This document shows, in pieces, positions 24,971 to 34,965 of a stretch of DNA of 64,000 bases. The stretch lies in the NCBI GenBank assembly GCA_025999935.1, contig BNXY01000001.1, positions 57,040 through 121,039 on the forward strand, given 5' to 3'. The position numbers were made by a program, and so were the translations under genes. The first letter of the stretch is position 1. The number at the start of each line of letters is the position of its first letter. Source of the DNA: Bacteroidia bacterium (GTDB lineage: Bacteria; Bacteroidota; Bacteroidia; Bacteroidales; Azobacteroidaceae). The notes under the pieces are model-generated. The model was not told where the DNA came from, did not search any database, and saw nothing but the letters and a program-made list of their open reading frames with translations.

Positions 24971-26806
24971 CTATTCCGGCCAGCCCTGCGTTTGGTCAAG
25001 ATTGGGATTCTTGGCTCGCACGTTGGTCGGTACGGGATACAGATAGTGTTTGTTTTCGTCAAACACGCGCTTGTCACGGGCAAACTGTGTGCCGGCGTAA
25101 GCGTCTATGTATCTCTTCCCGTTTATCTCAAAAGTAGCGGGCGGGGTTTTGCCCGTAGCATCGTAACGTCCTCCTGCGGCTATGTCGGCTGCCTCAAGGC
25201 GTATGCCCAATACCGGTTTGGCAAGGTATGCGCCTTTCTTCCATCTCATCAGGTCGTGGTAGCGACTGTTCTCGAATGAAAGTTCCACACGGCGTTCACG
25301 GCGAATCTCAACCAATAGCGAAGAGATACCTTCGCCGGCATATTTCGGGTCCATCGGCGGATTAAGCGTAAGAGCAGGCATCGCCACGCGGCTGCGAAGC
25401 TGATTTATGCTACGGTCGAGGTCGTCCTGTGTTATCGTCTCCAACTCTGCTTTAGCTTCAGCGTAGGTCAGCAACACTTCGGCATAGCGCAGGATGGGAA
25501 AGTCCGTTACCTCACTGTTGCCTGCCAATGCGTCGTTTTTGTTCCAATTTTTGATGTAATTGTAGCCTGTGAGCGATACCCACGAATTTCCTACCATATA
25601 ATTCAAACGCGGGTAGCCTTTGGTGGAAGCGGGGTCTGTACCGATTATCGCCGTTTCTTTACGCGGGTCGAGCACCGTTTGTGACAGGCGCGGGTCGCGG
25701 TTGTCGAAGACGTTTTCAATAATATCGTCCTTATAGATTGTACTCAAGGCAACGGGCTTGGCTGTGCCGTCCGCTTCCTTACACAGATAATCGTCAACCA
25801 AATCTTTGGTAACGCCTATCATGAAACCATTGGTAACAAGATTGCCGTTTATACTGTGGGTGTATTTTCCCGCATCGTAATATTTGGCAATAATAACCTC
25901 CGGGTTGCCGTGCAGGTCGAGAGTAGTAAAGAGAGTCCGGTAGTCTTCATCCGGCTTGCCTGTGTTGTAAATCCGATACTTGTCCGATTTCATCACTTTA
26001 TCGGCGGCATCTGCGGCGGCTTCGAGGAAACGCTGGTAGTCAGCCAATCCGTGATACTTGCGCCAAGCGCCTTCATAGAGGCAAATGCGAGCTTTGAGTG
26101 TCAGCGCGGTGTATTTATTCACTCGGTCGGGACTGCTTGCCGGCCATGCTTCCGGCAGATAGTCGATAGCTTTGTTGATGTCATTCAATACAGCATCGGC
26201 AACTTCGGCGCGCGTGTTCTGTTTGGCGTACAACTCAGGCGATTTCTCGTTGAGCGTGTGCAAAATGAGCGGCACACTGCCATACTCCTGCACCTTGTCG
26301 AAATAAAACCATGCTCGCCAAAAGAGCGACTCTCCGGCATACATATTACGGGTTTCAACGGGGATGCTCGTTACTTTCTCGTAGTTTTCAAGAAAGAAAT
26401 TGAGACGGTACAGCAGCGACCAGTTCCAACTCAAACCGGTGGTAGTGGTAGCGCCCGACGGCACAGTGTGCAGCCCTGCGGCAATGTTTGCCCACGTCTG
26501 CAGGTTTACGTCGGTACTGGCAAAATTGTCCGATACCGCCTCCATACCCATAAAACTCATATTTTTTGAGCCGGATGCACTGCTTTCGTTACCTATAAAA
26601 AACCTGACGCCTACTACTGCATTGTAAGTGCCGTTGTTATAAATCTTGAGGTCGTTCTCGGACGTCCAGTAACTCTCGTTGTTGAGGTCGGTAACAGGTG
26701 TGCGATTCATAAAATCGTCGTTACAGGCAACCATACCCAGCAGAATGGCTGCTGCCAACCATACATAAACAAATCTACATTTCGTATATATTATAATCTT
26801 TTTCAT
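24971..26806 (-). CDS. SusD/RagB-family glycan-binding lipoprotein
   Basis: This roughly 611-residue protein has a lipoprotein signal (AAAILLGMVACNDDF, Cys near residue 28) and the SusD-like N-terminal part (LNNESYWTSENDLKIYNNGTYN). The TPR-rich RagB/SusD domain continues to the C-terminal motif ARSYHDL-type segment (ENSRYHDLMRWKKG) and a final NPNLDQTQGWPE typical of the family end. It sits on the cell surface as the lid of the SusC transporter encoded 12 bp upstream. The ATG at 26806 is preferred over the TTG at 26812. The substrate cannot be read from sequence. Confidence 0.94.
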   Translation of the reverse strand: MKKIIIYTKCRFVYVWLAAAILLGMVACNDDFMNRTPVTDLNNESYWTSENDLKIYNNGTYNAVVGVRFFIGNESSASGSKNMSFMGMEAVSDNFASTDVNLQTWANIAAGLHTVPSGATTTTGLSWNWSLLYRLNFFLENYEKVTSIPVETRNMYAGESLFWRAWFYFDKVQEYGSVPLILHTLNEKSPELYAKQNTRAEVADAVLNDINKAIDYLPEAWPASSPDRVNKYTALTLKARICLYEGAWRKYHGLADYQRFLEAAADAADKVMKSDKYRIYNTGKPDEDYRTLFTTLDLHGNPEVIIAKYYDAGKYTHSINGNLVTNGFMIGVTKDLVDDYLCKEADGTAKPVALSTIYKDDIIENVFDNRDPRLSQTVLDPRKETAIIGTDPASTKGYPRLNYMVGNSWVSLTGYNYIKNWNKNDALAGNSEVTDFPILRYAEVLLTYAEAKAELETITQDDLDRSINQLRSRVAMPALTLNPPMDPKYAGEGISSLLVEIRRERRVELSFENSRYHDLMRWKKGAYLAKPVLGIRLEAADIAAGGRYDATGKTPPATFEINGKRYIDAYAGTQFARDKRVFDENKHYLYPVPTNVRAKNPNLDQTQGWPE

Positions 26807-26818
26807 TGTCAATTTATT

Positions 26819-29800
26819 TTAAAATGTTAAATTAAGCCCCACAGAGAATACTCGCTCGAACGGATAACTGAAACTACCCGTACCAAGTGTGTTGCCACCG
26901 TACACCGATTCAGGGTCATAAGGACCTACGAGGTGCGAAATTTCGCAAATGTTTTCGCCGCTCAAATATATCTGCGCTTTACTCAAAAAGACTTTAGAAG
27001 CTATACTTTTAGGCAGTTCATAACCGACAGTCAGGTTCTTCAGACGCAGATATGAGCCGTCTTGCAGATATTTAGTCTGTGTTTGCCTGTTTTGACTGCT
27101 GCGGGCGCGTGTCAGAGGGAAATAGGCATTCTGGTTATCCTCCTTCCAACTATCTGTAATCCAGTATTTCTGAGTATTATAATATTGTGAACCCATTGGG
27201 AAAAACTCCTCCGTACCGTTCCAGAAGTCTTTCTTACCAACGCCTTGCAGGAAGAAGTTCAGGAAAATCCCTTTCCATTGAGCCTCGCCGGTGATGCCAT
27301 ACTGGTAGCGCGGCGTGCTGTTACCGATAACGAAGCGGTCGCCCGGGTCTTCAAGCGTGTTTTTACCTGTATTGACAACTTCATCGCTGTTGCGGTTTTT
27401 GTATTTTATATCGCCCGGTTTCCAGTTTGTGCCAAAAGTTGCCTGTGAAATAATAAGCGATTTGGTTATATCACCGTCCACAAAATCGGAAGCCGTGATG
27501 AATCCCTCGGTTTCGTAACCCCATATTTCACCTATCTTTTTGCCCTTGTAATTGTCGGTGACGGAGCCGGTTCCTCCTTCCCATTTGGTAATTTCGGCTT
27601 GAGCGTCAAAGAGATTAAAGCCCAGACTATAAGAAAAATCGCTGCCGATGCGGTCATGCCATTTTAAGGAAAGCTCCCATCCGCGCGTAACCAATTCTCC
27701 CGAGTTCATCTTGGGGGCTGTGGCGCCCAGCACTTCAGGCAGTGTCGGACTCATCAGCATATCGGAGGTAGTTCGCGAATAAAGGTCAAATTCTACGTTG
27801 AGGCGGGAATTTAGCAATCCCAGGTTAAGACCGACATCTGAGGTTGTTACTTTTTCCCATGTCAGCGAAGTAATCGGCAGTTGCGAAGGCGGACTGATGG
27901 TCTTTTGCGTGTTGTCGTTACCAAAGAGCCAACTACCCGAAGTGCCGTTGCTCAGCGCGGAAATGTAAGGGTAATAGTTCATATTACCGCTAAGACCTAA
28001 TCCGCTCAACATTTGATTGCCCAAAGTACCGTAACTGGCACGGAGTTTGATGTTGCTGAAAACAGGTTTGGCAAAGTCCATAAAGCTTTCTTCGCTCAGG
28101 CGCCAACCCACCGACGCCGACGGCAGGAATACAAAACGTCTGTCCTGCGGGAAACGCGATGTACCGTCGTACCGTCCCACAATTTCCAATAAATAGCGTC
28201 CGTCGTAATCGTAATTGATACGCCCGAAGCCGCCGCGCAGAGCGAGTTCGTAACCGTTTTGTCCCACTGTCTGGTCGCCCGTACCTAAACTAAGCGATGG
28301 CAAATCGGGGTTTATCATCCATTTACGTTGCGCCGACTGATAGTTGTAACCCCTGAGTTCCTGATTAAAACCCAACATTCCCTTGATATTATGCTTATTG
28401 ACAGCCAGGGTATAATCGGTGTAGGCATTAAACGAATAATAATTCGTTTGGCTCTGATTTATCTGGTAATAGTCCTGCGGCTGGGTTGCACTGCTGGGGT
28501 CGGCATAGGCGATAATGCCCGTTCCGGTGTTGTTTATCAGGTTGTCGATACGCTTGCGGTCGTATGTATCCTGATTAAAAGCGCGGCGGTAGTTGTAATC
28601 CACGTGGATGTTCCATCCCTTGAGCGGCGTGATGTCTATGGACGGGGTCAGCACGATTTCGTGATTATCCTGTATGGTGCGCCCGCCGTTTCGCAACACG
28701 GGTACCTGATTCTGGTCCTGAAAATAAGACCCGATGAATTGGTCGTATTCGGGATATGCGGGGTCGCCCTTCCACTGCCCGCCGTTGAGCGGACTACTGA
28801 ATATGAGCCCTCTCCAAAACTCATTTTGGTACGTGGTCGGAAAGTTGTAATTCGAGTTGTTATAGGATGCCGTAAAGCCCAACTTCATCCAGTCGTAACT
28901 TTGGTTGTCCACACGCAAACGGGTATTGTAACGGTTATAAACCGGCGGGTTTATTTTCAGAAAACCCTCCTGGTTGTGATAGCCTATGGAGGCGTAGAAT
29001 GTGGTTTTGCCGTTGCCTCCCGACATGTTGACATTGTGTGTTTGCCGTGGCGTAGATTCGCGAATCAGTTCGTCCACCCAGTTTGTGTAACCCACCTGAT
29101 AATACTGCTTGCCAATGAATATGTAGTCGGGCAGCGAAGGGTTTTCGTATTTTGCTTTGATACCGTCCATCCGTTGCGCATTATACAACGGTGCGGCGTT
29201 ATTGTTTGCCAAAGCTTGGTTCACAAAAAGCGCATGGTCGTAAGAGTTGTCCACAAACTCCGGCATGTAGGTAGCCTTTCCCCATCCGAGATTGCCGGAA
29301 TAGTTTACCGTCAGTTTGCCTTCCTTTCCGCGCTTGGTGGTAATGAGCACTACTCCGAATGCGGCGCGTACCCCGTAGATTGCCGATGCGGCAGCGTCTT
29401 TCAGTACGCTCACGCTCTCGATGTCGGCAGGGTTAAGCAGCCGGAGGCTGCCCTCTATACCGTCGATAAGCACTAACGGGTCGCCGCCGTTGATGGAAGT
29501 TGTACCGCGAACATTGATGCCCAGGTCTGTGTTGGGAGCGCCGCTGCCGGGCGTAATCTGTACGCCTGCTATTGTACCTTGCAAGGCGGTTGCGGTAGAT
29601 GTTACCGGACGATTCTCAAATACCTTGCTGTCGATTTGCGATACGGCGCCGGTAAGGTTCACTTTCTTCTGCGTACCGTAACCGACCACCACAACTTCGT
29701 CCAATGTTAAATTGTCCGGATTAAGTGCAATTTGAATATCCGAACGATTATTAACATTGATTTCTTTCGCAAAATAACCTAAGTAAGAAACCGTTAAAGT

Positions 29801-30298
29801 AGCATTGGCTGCAACGGACAACGAGAAATGTCCTTCGATGTCGGTAGCCTGTCTTTTTGCCGGGTCGTTTTTAACCGATACATTCGCCCCGATGATAGGC
29901 TCTCCTAATTCATCCAGCACTGTTCCATGAACGGTAATTTCTTTTTGAGTAATCTTTTGAGTAATCGCAAAAGTGTTTTTGTTGCGCTGGAAAGATAAAT
30001 TAGTCGGAGCCAACAGGCGATTGAGGAAAACTTCTATTGATTCATTTTCCACCGAAATAGAGATTGTCTTTTCCACCGGAAGGACAACGTCTTTATACGT
30101 AAAACGATAGGGAGTCTCTCTTTCAATCTTGTCAAATACAGATTGAAGATTTTCATTTACCACCGACAGCGTGACTGTCGGTTGCTGGGCATAAATTGTT
30201 CCCGGCAAAAAAATTAATAGAAAAAGGACAAAGTAAAAAATACAATGCTTTTTCATACCATTGAACTTTAATTTGTTGATTGGATGTTTAATCTCCAT
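26819..30298 (-). CDS. SusC/RagA-family TonB-dependent outer-membrane receptor
   Basis: This 1159-residue protein has a signal peptide (from MKKHCIFYFVLFLLIF, so the start may be the ATG at 30256), an STN domain at about 40-120 and a carboxypeptidase-regulatory-like (CNA-B type) module at about 125-205. A TonB plug opening with VVVVGYGTQKKVNLTGAVS follows, then the SusC signature DGIEGSLRLLNPADIESVSVLKDAAASAIYG and a C-terminal barrel ending VFSVGLNLTF. The STN domain means that its cargo signal can be passed to the FecR anti-sigma factor encoded next door. It forms a transport pair with SusD. No glycosidase gene follows, so the cargo may be processed by enzymes elsewhere. Confidence 0.96.
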   Translation of the reverse strand: MEIKHPINKLKFNGMKKHCIFYFVLFLLIFLPGTIYAQQPTVTLSVVNENLQSVFDKIERETPYRFTYKDVVLPVEKTISISVENESIEVFLNRLLAPTNLSFQRNKNTFAITQKITQKEITVHGTVLDELGEPIIGANVSVKNDPAKRQATDIEGHFSLSVAANATLTVSYLGYFAKEINVNNRSDIQIALNPDNLTLDEVVVVGYGTQKKVNLTGAVSQIDSKVFENRPVTSTATALQGTIAGVQITPGSGAPNTDLGINVRGTTSINGGDPLVLIDGIEGSLRLLNPADIESVSVLKDAAASAIYGVRAAFGVVLITTKRGKEGKLTVNYSGNLGWGKATYMPEFVDNSYDHALFVNQALANNNAAPLYNAQRMDGIKAKYENPSLPDYIFIGKQYYQVGYTNWVDELIRESTPRQTHNVNMSGGNGKTTFYASIGYHNQEGFLKINPPVYNRYNTRLRVDNQSYDWMKLGFTASYNNSNYNFPTTYQNEFWRGLIFSSPLNGGQWKGDPAYPEYDQFIGSYFQDQNQVPVLRNGGRTIQDNHEIVLTPSIDITPLKGWNIHVDYNYRRAFNQDTYDRKRIDNLINNTGTGIIAYADPSSATQPQDYYQINQSQTNYYSFNAYTDYTLAVNKHNIKGMLGFNQELRGYNYQSAQRKWMINPDLPSLSLGTGDQTVGQNGYELALRGGFGRINYDYDGRYLLEIVGRYDGTSRFPQDRRFVFLPSASVGWRLSEESFMDFAKPVFSNIKLRASYGTLGNQMLSGLGLSGNMNYYPYISALSNGTSGSWLFGNDNTQKTISPPSQLPITSLTWEKVTTSDVGLNLGLLNSRLNVEFDLYSRTTSDMLMSPTLPEVLGATAPKMNSGELVTRGWELSLKWHDRIGSDFSYSLGFNLFDAQAEITKWEGGTGSVTDNYKGKKIGEIWGYETEGFITASDFVDGDITKSLIISQATFGTNWKPGDIKYKNRNSDEVVNTGKNTLEDPGDRFVIGNSTPRYQYGITGEAQWKGIFLNFFLQGVGKKDFWNGTEEFFPMGSQYYNTQKYWITDSWKEDNQNAYFPLTRARSSQNRQTQTKYLQDGSYLRLKNLTVGYELPKSIASKVFLSKAQIYLSGENICEISHLVGPYDPESVYGGNTLGTGSFSYPFERVFSVGLNLTF

Positions 30299-30328
30299 AA
30301 GTAAATTGTTTAAGGATTATTACTATTT

Positions 30329-31309
30329 TTATTTAAATTGTATTTGTATTCTATCATCTGTTCCCGTTGTATAAGTGAAGTTATAATGTATTTGAAGATT
30401 TTTCAACACATTATATACAGAACTTTCTTTAAAGCTTCCCGTAAACAAATCCGCATCGTATTTACCTCCATTAATTTCGATATCCACCCCATAACGCAGT
30501 TTTAATTTGTTGATAATTTGGGTAAAATTAGCCGAGCGGAAAACCAAATCGCCTTGAAGCCATGCCGTTTCAAAATGCGTAGTGGTTTCGTTGACGGTCA
30601 GTTGTCCGGACTCTTTATCGTAAGTAGCTTTTTCTCCGGGAGATAAAACAAGAAATTGAGAATTATTCCCCTTGGTGGTTAATTGGACGGAACCGGCAAT
30701 TAATGTTGTTTCTACCACCTCTAAATAATCGTATGAAGTGACATTAAATTCCGTACCCAGCACTTCAATTTTCAAATATTCTGTATCCACAATAAATGGC
30801 AACTCCGGATTTTTAGAAACCTTTAAATAAGCCTCTCCATTTAATTGCATATTTCTTTTCTCAAATCCAAAATTAGCCGGATAACTCAAGGTGGTTGCCG
30901 AATTAAGAAAGACCTGTGTCCCATCGGGCAAAGTGATGTTTGCAACGTCGCCGCTTTTCACATTTACGGTAATTGCTTGGTTCAAGAAAGCATGCGTTTT
31001 CTTATTATCCGTGTATAAATATACTTGCGAGATTAAAAATATAGGCAGAAGAATAGCGGCAGCAATCCGAGTAATTAGTTTTATAACCGTCAACGCCTTT
31101 TTCTCAGGTTTGATTTGAAGCCGTTCGATTAATTCATCAAAATCCGAAGGCCTTATTTTATGCGAATAATCTTGCCAAATATCGCTCAATATATCGCCCA
31201 GTTCAGCATCTGACAGATTAGCCGTCAAGGCGCTCAACTCACTGCGTTCATATTGCGTCGTATTATTTGCAATGTATTTGCTTAAAAGGTCTTTTATATG
31301 TATTTTCAT
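30329..31309 (-). CDS. FecR-family anti-sigma factor
   Basis: This 326-residue protein has a cytoplasmic N-terminal part of about 85 residues that would bind the sigma factor, one transmembrane segment (IAAAILLPIFLISQVYLYT, about 87-107), a FecR domain (GTEFNVTSY segment near 195) and a DUF4974-type C-terminal domain (GDLVFRSANFTQIINKL...). It holds the ECF sigma factor inactive until the SusC STN domain signals. It lies 30 bp upstream of susC. The ECF gene precedes it by 168 bp. Confidence 0.93.
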   Translation of the reverse strand: MKIHIKDLLSKYIANNTTQYERSELSALTANLSDAELGDILSDIWQDYSHKIRPSDFDELIERLQIKPEKKALTVIKLITRIAAAILLPIFLISQVYLYTDNKKTHAFLNQAITVNVKSGDVANITLPDGTQVFLNSATTLSYPANFGFEKRNMQLNGEAYLKVSKNPELPFIVDTEYLKIEVLGTEFNVTSYDYLEVVETTLIAGSVQLTTKGNNSQFLVLSPGEKATYDKESGQLTVNETTTHFETAWLQGDLVFRSANFTQIINKLKLRYGVDIEINGGKYDADLFTGSFKESSVYNVLKNLQIHYNFTYTTGTDDRIQIQFK

Positions 31310-31476
31310 AATTTATTTATAATATCTCTACAAGTTAATACGAAATACAAAAGAAAATCTACTATAAAATTTTCCATTTATATTTTAGGTGGAATAAACG
31401 GCATCCGGCTAAATCATTTTTTGATGCGCTATTGGAAAAGAAAAATCAATTAGCACTCAAAAAAAGATTTAGCCAT

Positions 31477-32043
31477 TTAATTGAAGAAAAGCGAGAAAAA
31501 GAAAAATCCGAATATTCCTATTTCCTTTTTTAATAGGCGCATAGCTGTAGAAAGTTGGTTGTAGATGGTTTGTTCATGAATATTTAAACGCACCGCAATT
31601 TCGGGCACAGAAATTCCTTGTTCTTTATTCAGTTCGAAAATTTCTCTTTGGCGAGGTGTCAATTTATGCTTGGCCATTTCCAAACGCTTGGTAAACATAT
31701 CAAAATCAATATGTTGTTCAATATCATTTTCGGTAAATAATTCTTCACTATAATCCAAATAGTTTTCAAAGACGGGATTAGCCATCTGTTTCCGGAAATT
31801 GTCTACGACTAAATTCTGCGATATTTTAAATAGATAAGACTTAAAAGATTGATTGGCATCTATATTTCGCCTGTTTGTCCAAACTTTGATAAATGTTTCT
31901 TGTACAATGTCTTTGGCTAACGAATTTGATTTCACTAATCCGAAAACAAACCCATACAAATTACCTGCATAAGCATAATATAGCACTCGAAAGTCCTTAT
32001 ATGAGTTATTTTGCAAACCTTCGATATGTTTCTTGTAATCCAT
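31477..32043 (-). CDS. ECF-type RNA polymerase sigma factor
   Basis: This 188-residue protein has sigma region 2 at about 20-85 (FGLVKSNSLAKDIVQETFIKVWTNR, then FKSYLFKISQNLVVDNFRK) and region 4 at about 125-175 (LTPRQREIFELNKEQGISVPEIAVRLNIHEQTIYNQLS). It belongs to the Bacteroidetes SusCD-linked ECF group and would direct transcription of the downstream fecR-susC-susD unit on substrate sensing. The C-terminus (IFGFFFFSLFFN) is unusually Phe-rich. Confidence 0.94.
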   Translation of the reverse strand: MDYKKHIEGLQNNSYKDFRVLYYAYAGNLYGFVFGLVKSNSLAKDIVQETFIKVWTNRRNIDANQSFKSYLFKISQNLVVDNFRKQMANPVFENYLDYSEELFTENDIEQHIDFDMFTKRLEMAKHKLTPRQREIFELNKEQGISVPEIAVRLNIHEQTIYNQLSTAMRLLKKEIGIFGFFFFSLFFN

Positions 32044-32080
32044 GTTAGCAATTCTTCGGACAAATTTTATCTTTAACAGT

Positions 32081-32758
32081 TTATAAGTCCCAATCTAATA
32101 ATTTTCCATCTTCGCATTTTTTGACTTTGCCCGGAAAATTCTGTACCAAATTGTAGTTGTGAGTAGTCATGATGACTGAAGTGCCGGTTTCGCTGATGTC
32201 TTGCAGAAGTTGTACGATTTTGCTGCCGGTTTCCGGGTCTAAGTTTCCGGTCGGTTCATCGGCCAAAATCAATTCCGGTGCATTGAGCAAAGCCCTTGCG
32301 ATGACAATGCGTTGTTGCTCTCCTCCGGACAGTTCGTGCGGAAATTTGTACCCTTTGTTTTGCATGTCCACTTGCAACAAAACATCGCCGATGCGTTTCT
32401 GCATTTCGGATTTGTTTTTCCAGCCGGTGGCATTCAGCACAAACAATAGATTTTTCTCGACCGAGCGGTCGGTTAGTAATTGGAAATCTTGAAAAACAAT
32501 GCCCACTTTCCGGCGGAGATAAGGGATTTGTTTTTGTTTGATTGTATGGAGGTCGTAGTCGAAAATGCGGGCAGTTCCGTTTTTGACCGGCATCTCACAA
32601 TACAAAGTTTTCAGCAGGGAGCTTTTACCCGAACCGACTTTTCCGATAATATAGAGAAATTCGCCTTTGTGTTGCACAAAACTTACTCCCGACAAGATGA
32701 TGTTTTCGTCCCGGCAAATTTCAACGTCTTTGTATTCAATCAAAATTTCGTTTTCCAT
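32081..32758 (-). CDS. ftsE: ABC transporter ATPase, FtsE-like
   Basis: When started at the ATG at 32758 it is about 225 residues, the usual FtsE length. The longer frame from 32824 runs through AT repeats. It has Walker A GKVGSGKSSLL near residue 40, the signature LSGGEQQRIVIARALL near 145, and Walker B ELILADEPTGNLDP near 165. FtsE works with the membrane protein FtsX to activate septal peptidoglycan hydrolases. No ftsX is adjacent, so assignment to FtsE rather than another small ABC ATPase is inferred from the sequence pattern. It is the last gene of the hisIE-side operon. Confidence 0.85.
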   Translation of the reverse strand: MENEILIEYKDVEICRDENIILSGVSFVQHKGEFLYIIGKVGSGKSSLLKTLYCEMPVKNGTARIFDYDLHTIKQKQIPYLRRKVGIVFQDFQLLTDRSVEKNLLFVLNATGWKNKSEMQKRIGDVLLQVDMQNKGYKFPHELSGGEQQRIVIARALLNAPELILADEPTGNLDPETGSKIVQLLQDISETGTSVIMTTHNYNLVQNFPGKVKKCEDGKLLDWDL

Positions 32759-32768
32759 ATAAAAAATA

Positions 32769-32843
32769 ATTTGAAAATGTGTTGATTTGAAAATGTGTTG
32801 ATTTGAAAATTTGAAAATTTTCAAATTAAAACATTTTCAAATT
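32769..32843. repeat. AT-rich tandem and inverted repeat between hisIE and ftsE
   Basis: Two perfect copies of the 16 bp unit ATTTGAAAATGTGTTG (32769-32800) are followed by a partial third copy and a 20 bp perfect palindrome AATTTGAAAATTTTCAAATT. The array is in the leader of the ftsE-like gene and looks prone to slippage. It is not coding. Confidence 0.9.
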
Positions 32844-32848
32844 AACTT

Positions 32849-33442
32849 TCATTTGTGTCGTTTTTTCAGTTCATTGGCTAAGTCTTCAAGCCGGTAGCCT
32901 TTGTAGGTTAGCAGGACAATCAGGTGGTAGAGGAGGTCGGAACCTTCGTACAGCAATCGTTCGTCGTTGCCGTCCATGGCTTCAATAACCGTTTCGACGG
33001 CTTCTTCGCCCACTTTTTGCGCCATTCTGCCGATGCCTTTGTTGAAAAGCGAGGTGGTGTAGGAACCTTCCGGCATTTCTTGGCGGCGGCGAACAATGAA
33101 ATCCTGTAAATATTTCAGGAACAGAATGTCTTCCTCGTTTTTTTCATTGAAACAGGTATCGTTTCCCGTGTGGCAAACCGGTCCTTCGGGATGCACCTTA
33201 ATCAACAAGGTGTCGCAATCGCAATCTTCGGCGATGGAAACTACATGCAGAAAGTTGCCGCTTTCTTCGCCTTTCGTCCACAAACGGTTTTTTGTCCGGC
33301 TGAAAAAAGTTACTTTTCCGGTTTCCTGTGTTTTTGCCAAGGCTTCTTCGTTCATAAAACCCAGCATCAGCACTTTATTTGTCTGCTCATCCTGAATGAT
33401 AGCGGGGATTAAACCGCCCATTTTATTGAAATCAAGTGTCAT
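32849..33442 (-). CDS. hisIE: Bifunctional phosphoribosyl-AMP cyclohydrolase / phosphoribosyl-ATP pyrophosphatase
   Basis: This 197-residue fusion has an N-terminal HisI domain (about 1-100) with the zinc-binding CDCDTLL and VCHTGNDTCF segments and the FFSRTKNRLWTKGE core. The HisE domain (about 110-197) has RMAQKVGEEAVETVIEA and the EGSDLLYHLIVLL motif that holds the MazG-type metal-binding residues. It catalyses the second and third steps of histidine synthesis. It lies 13 bp downstream of hisF. Confidence 0.97.
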   Translation of the reverse strand: MTLDFNKMGGLIPAIIQDEQTNKVLMLGFMNEEALAKTQETGKVTFFSRTKNRLWTKGEESGNFLHVVSIAEDCDCDTLLIKVHPEGPVCHTGNDTCFNEKNEEDILFLKYLQDFIVRRRQEMPEGSYTTSLFNKGIGRMAQKVGEEAVETVIEAMDGNDERLLYEGSDLLYHLIVLLTYKGYRLEDLANELKKRHK

Positions 33443-33455
33443 ATCTTTTATATTT

Positions 33456-34232
33456 TCAAATTACTCTTACAATTACTCCTTCTTCCTTGAGGTATTGTTT
33501 CAATTCTTTTATTCCGATTTCTCCGAAGTGGAAAACGCTGGCGGCCAATGCGGCGTCTGCTTTTCCCTCAATGAAAACATCCCGGAAATGCTCTTTGGCT
33601 CCGGCGCCTCCGGATGCGATGATGGGGATTCCCAACGAAAGCGATAACGTGCGCAAAGTTTCGTTGGCATAACCGGTTTTGACCCCGTCGTGTTTCATGC
33701 TGGTAAACAGAATTTCGCCGGCTCCCCGGTTTTCCGCTTCTTTTGCCCATGAAAACAGATTTTTTGCCGTAGGAATGCGCCCGCCGTTTAAATAGCAAAG
33801 CCATTGAGCAGGCGTATCGGCTTCGCTCGACATGAAATTCGCATCAATGGCGACTACACAAACCTGCGAGCCGAAGTTTTTGGCGATTTCTTCAATCAAT
33901 TCCGGTCTGCGAATCGCGGCCGAATTGATGGAAACCTTGTCGGCGCCGGCATTCAACAACGCATCTACATCTTTCAGTTCGTTGATGCCTCCGCCCACCG
34001 TAAACGGGATGCTGATGTTGGCCGCTACCCGGCGCACCAAATCTAAAAAAGTCTTACGGCCTTCGTGAGAAGCGGTTATGTCTAAATAAACCAATTCGTC
34101 GGCGCCCTGTTCGCTGTACAATTTGCCGAGTTCGACCGGGTCGCCGGCATCGCGAAAGTTGACAAAATTGATTCCTTTGACTGTGGCGCCGTCTTTTACA
34201 TCCAAACAGGGTATGATTCGTTTTGCCAACAT
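33456..34232 (-). CDS. hisF: Imidazole glycerol phosphate synthase, cyclase subunit
   Basis: This 258-residue half-barrel-duplicated TIM barrel has catalytic Asp in CLDVKDG (residue 11) and in the second half the segment containing VAIDANF (Asp near 130). Phosphate-binding GGGIN and SGGAGA segments are present, as in the family. It forms a complex with HisH to convert PRFAR to IGP and AICAR. It lies 1 bp after the hisA stop. Confidence 0.97.
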   Translation of the reverse strand: MLAKRIIPCLDVKDGATVKGINFVNFRDAGDPVELGKLYSEQGADELVYLDITASHEGRKTFLDLVRRVAANISIPFTVGGGINELKDVDALLNAGADKVSINSAAIRRPELIEEIAKNFGSQVCVVAIDANFMSSEADTPAQWLCYLNGGRIPTAKNLFSWAKEAENRGAGEILFTSMKHDGVKTGYANETLRTLSLSLGIPIIASGGAGAKEHFRDVFIEGKADAALAASVFHFGEIGIKELKQYLKEEGVIVRVI

Positions 34233-34233
34233 C

Positions 34234-34965
34234 TTAATCGTTATTTTCTATCAGTTTCAACAATTCTTTCAATTTGATTCTGCCTTCGTAAATGGCTTTT
34301 CCGATGATAACACCGGGAATATGCGTTTCTTCCAGCAATTCCACATCCCGAATGTTGCTGACGCCTCCGCTGGCTATCAGGTAAATGTTCGGGTCTGTTT
34401 CCTTGATTTCCCGATACAAATCAATGCTTGGACCGGCCAACATGCCGTCTTTGCTGATATCCGTGCAAATGACCTTGCTGATTCCCTGTTTTCTCCATTT
34501 TTCAATGAATGGAATCAGTTCCTCGTCGGTTTTTTCCAACCAACCGCCAACCGCGATTTTCTTGTCGCGGCAATCGGCGCCCAGGATAATCGATTGTTCG
34601 CCGAATTTATCAATCCAGCGTTGGAAAACTTCCGGATTTCTCACGGCGATGCTTCCGCCCGTTACCATGCTTGCTCCGCTGTCGAAAGCGATTTCCAAAT
34701 CGGAATCCGATTTCAATCCGCCGCCGAAATCAATAACCAAGGACGTTCGGCTTGCAATTTTTTCCAAAACCTTGTAATTGATGATCCGGTTGGCTTTTGC
34801 GCCATCCAAATCAACAATGTGCAAACGGTGTATCCCGTGCTCTTCAAATCTCTTCGCCACTTCCAAGGGTTCTTCATTATAAACCGTTTTTTGTTCATAA
34901 TCTCCCTGTGAAAGGCGGACGCATTTTCCGTCAATAATATCCATTGCCGGAATAATTTCTATCAT
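34234..34965 (-). CDS. hisA: ProFAR isomerase
   Basis: The ATG at 34965 ([20 protein letters not shown]) is the start. The frame from 34998 adds 11 residues that overlap the DUF4870 gene. The product is 243 residues, a normal HisA length. Catalytic Asp in AMDIIDG (residue 8) and the second Asp in [10 protein letters not shown] (near 129) are present, along with the SGGVSN phosphate loop. It overlaps the upstream DUF4870 gene by 4 bp (ATGA), so it is translationally coupled to it. Confidence 0.97.
   Translation of the reverse strand: MIEIIPAMDIIDGKCVRLSQGDYEQKTVYNEEPLEVAKRFEEHGIHRLHIVDLDGAKANRIINYKVLEKIASRTSLVIDFGGGLKSDSDLEIAFDSGASMVTGGSIAVRNPEVFQRWIDKFGEQSIILGADCRDKKIAVGGWLEKTDEELIPFIEKWRKQGISKVICTDISKDGMLAGPSIDLYREIKETDPNIYLIASGGVSNIRDVELLEETHIPGVIIGKAIYEGRIKLKELLKLIENND

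Noticed and set aside
28328..29476. A 382-residue open frame opposite susC.
   Set aside because: It is a shadow of the strongly supported SusC coding strand, with no signal, domain or ribosome-binding site.
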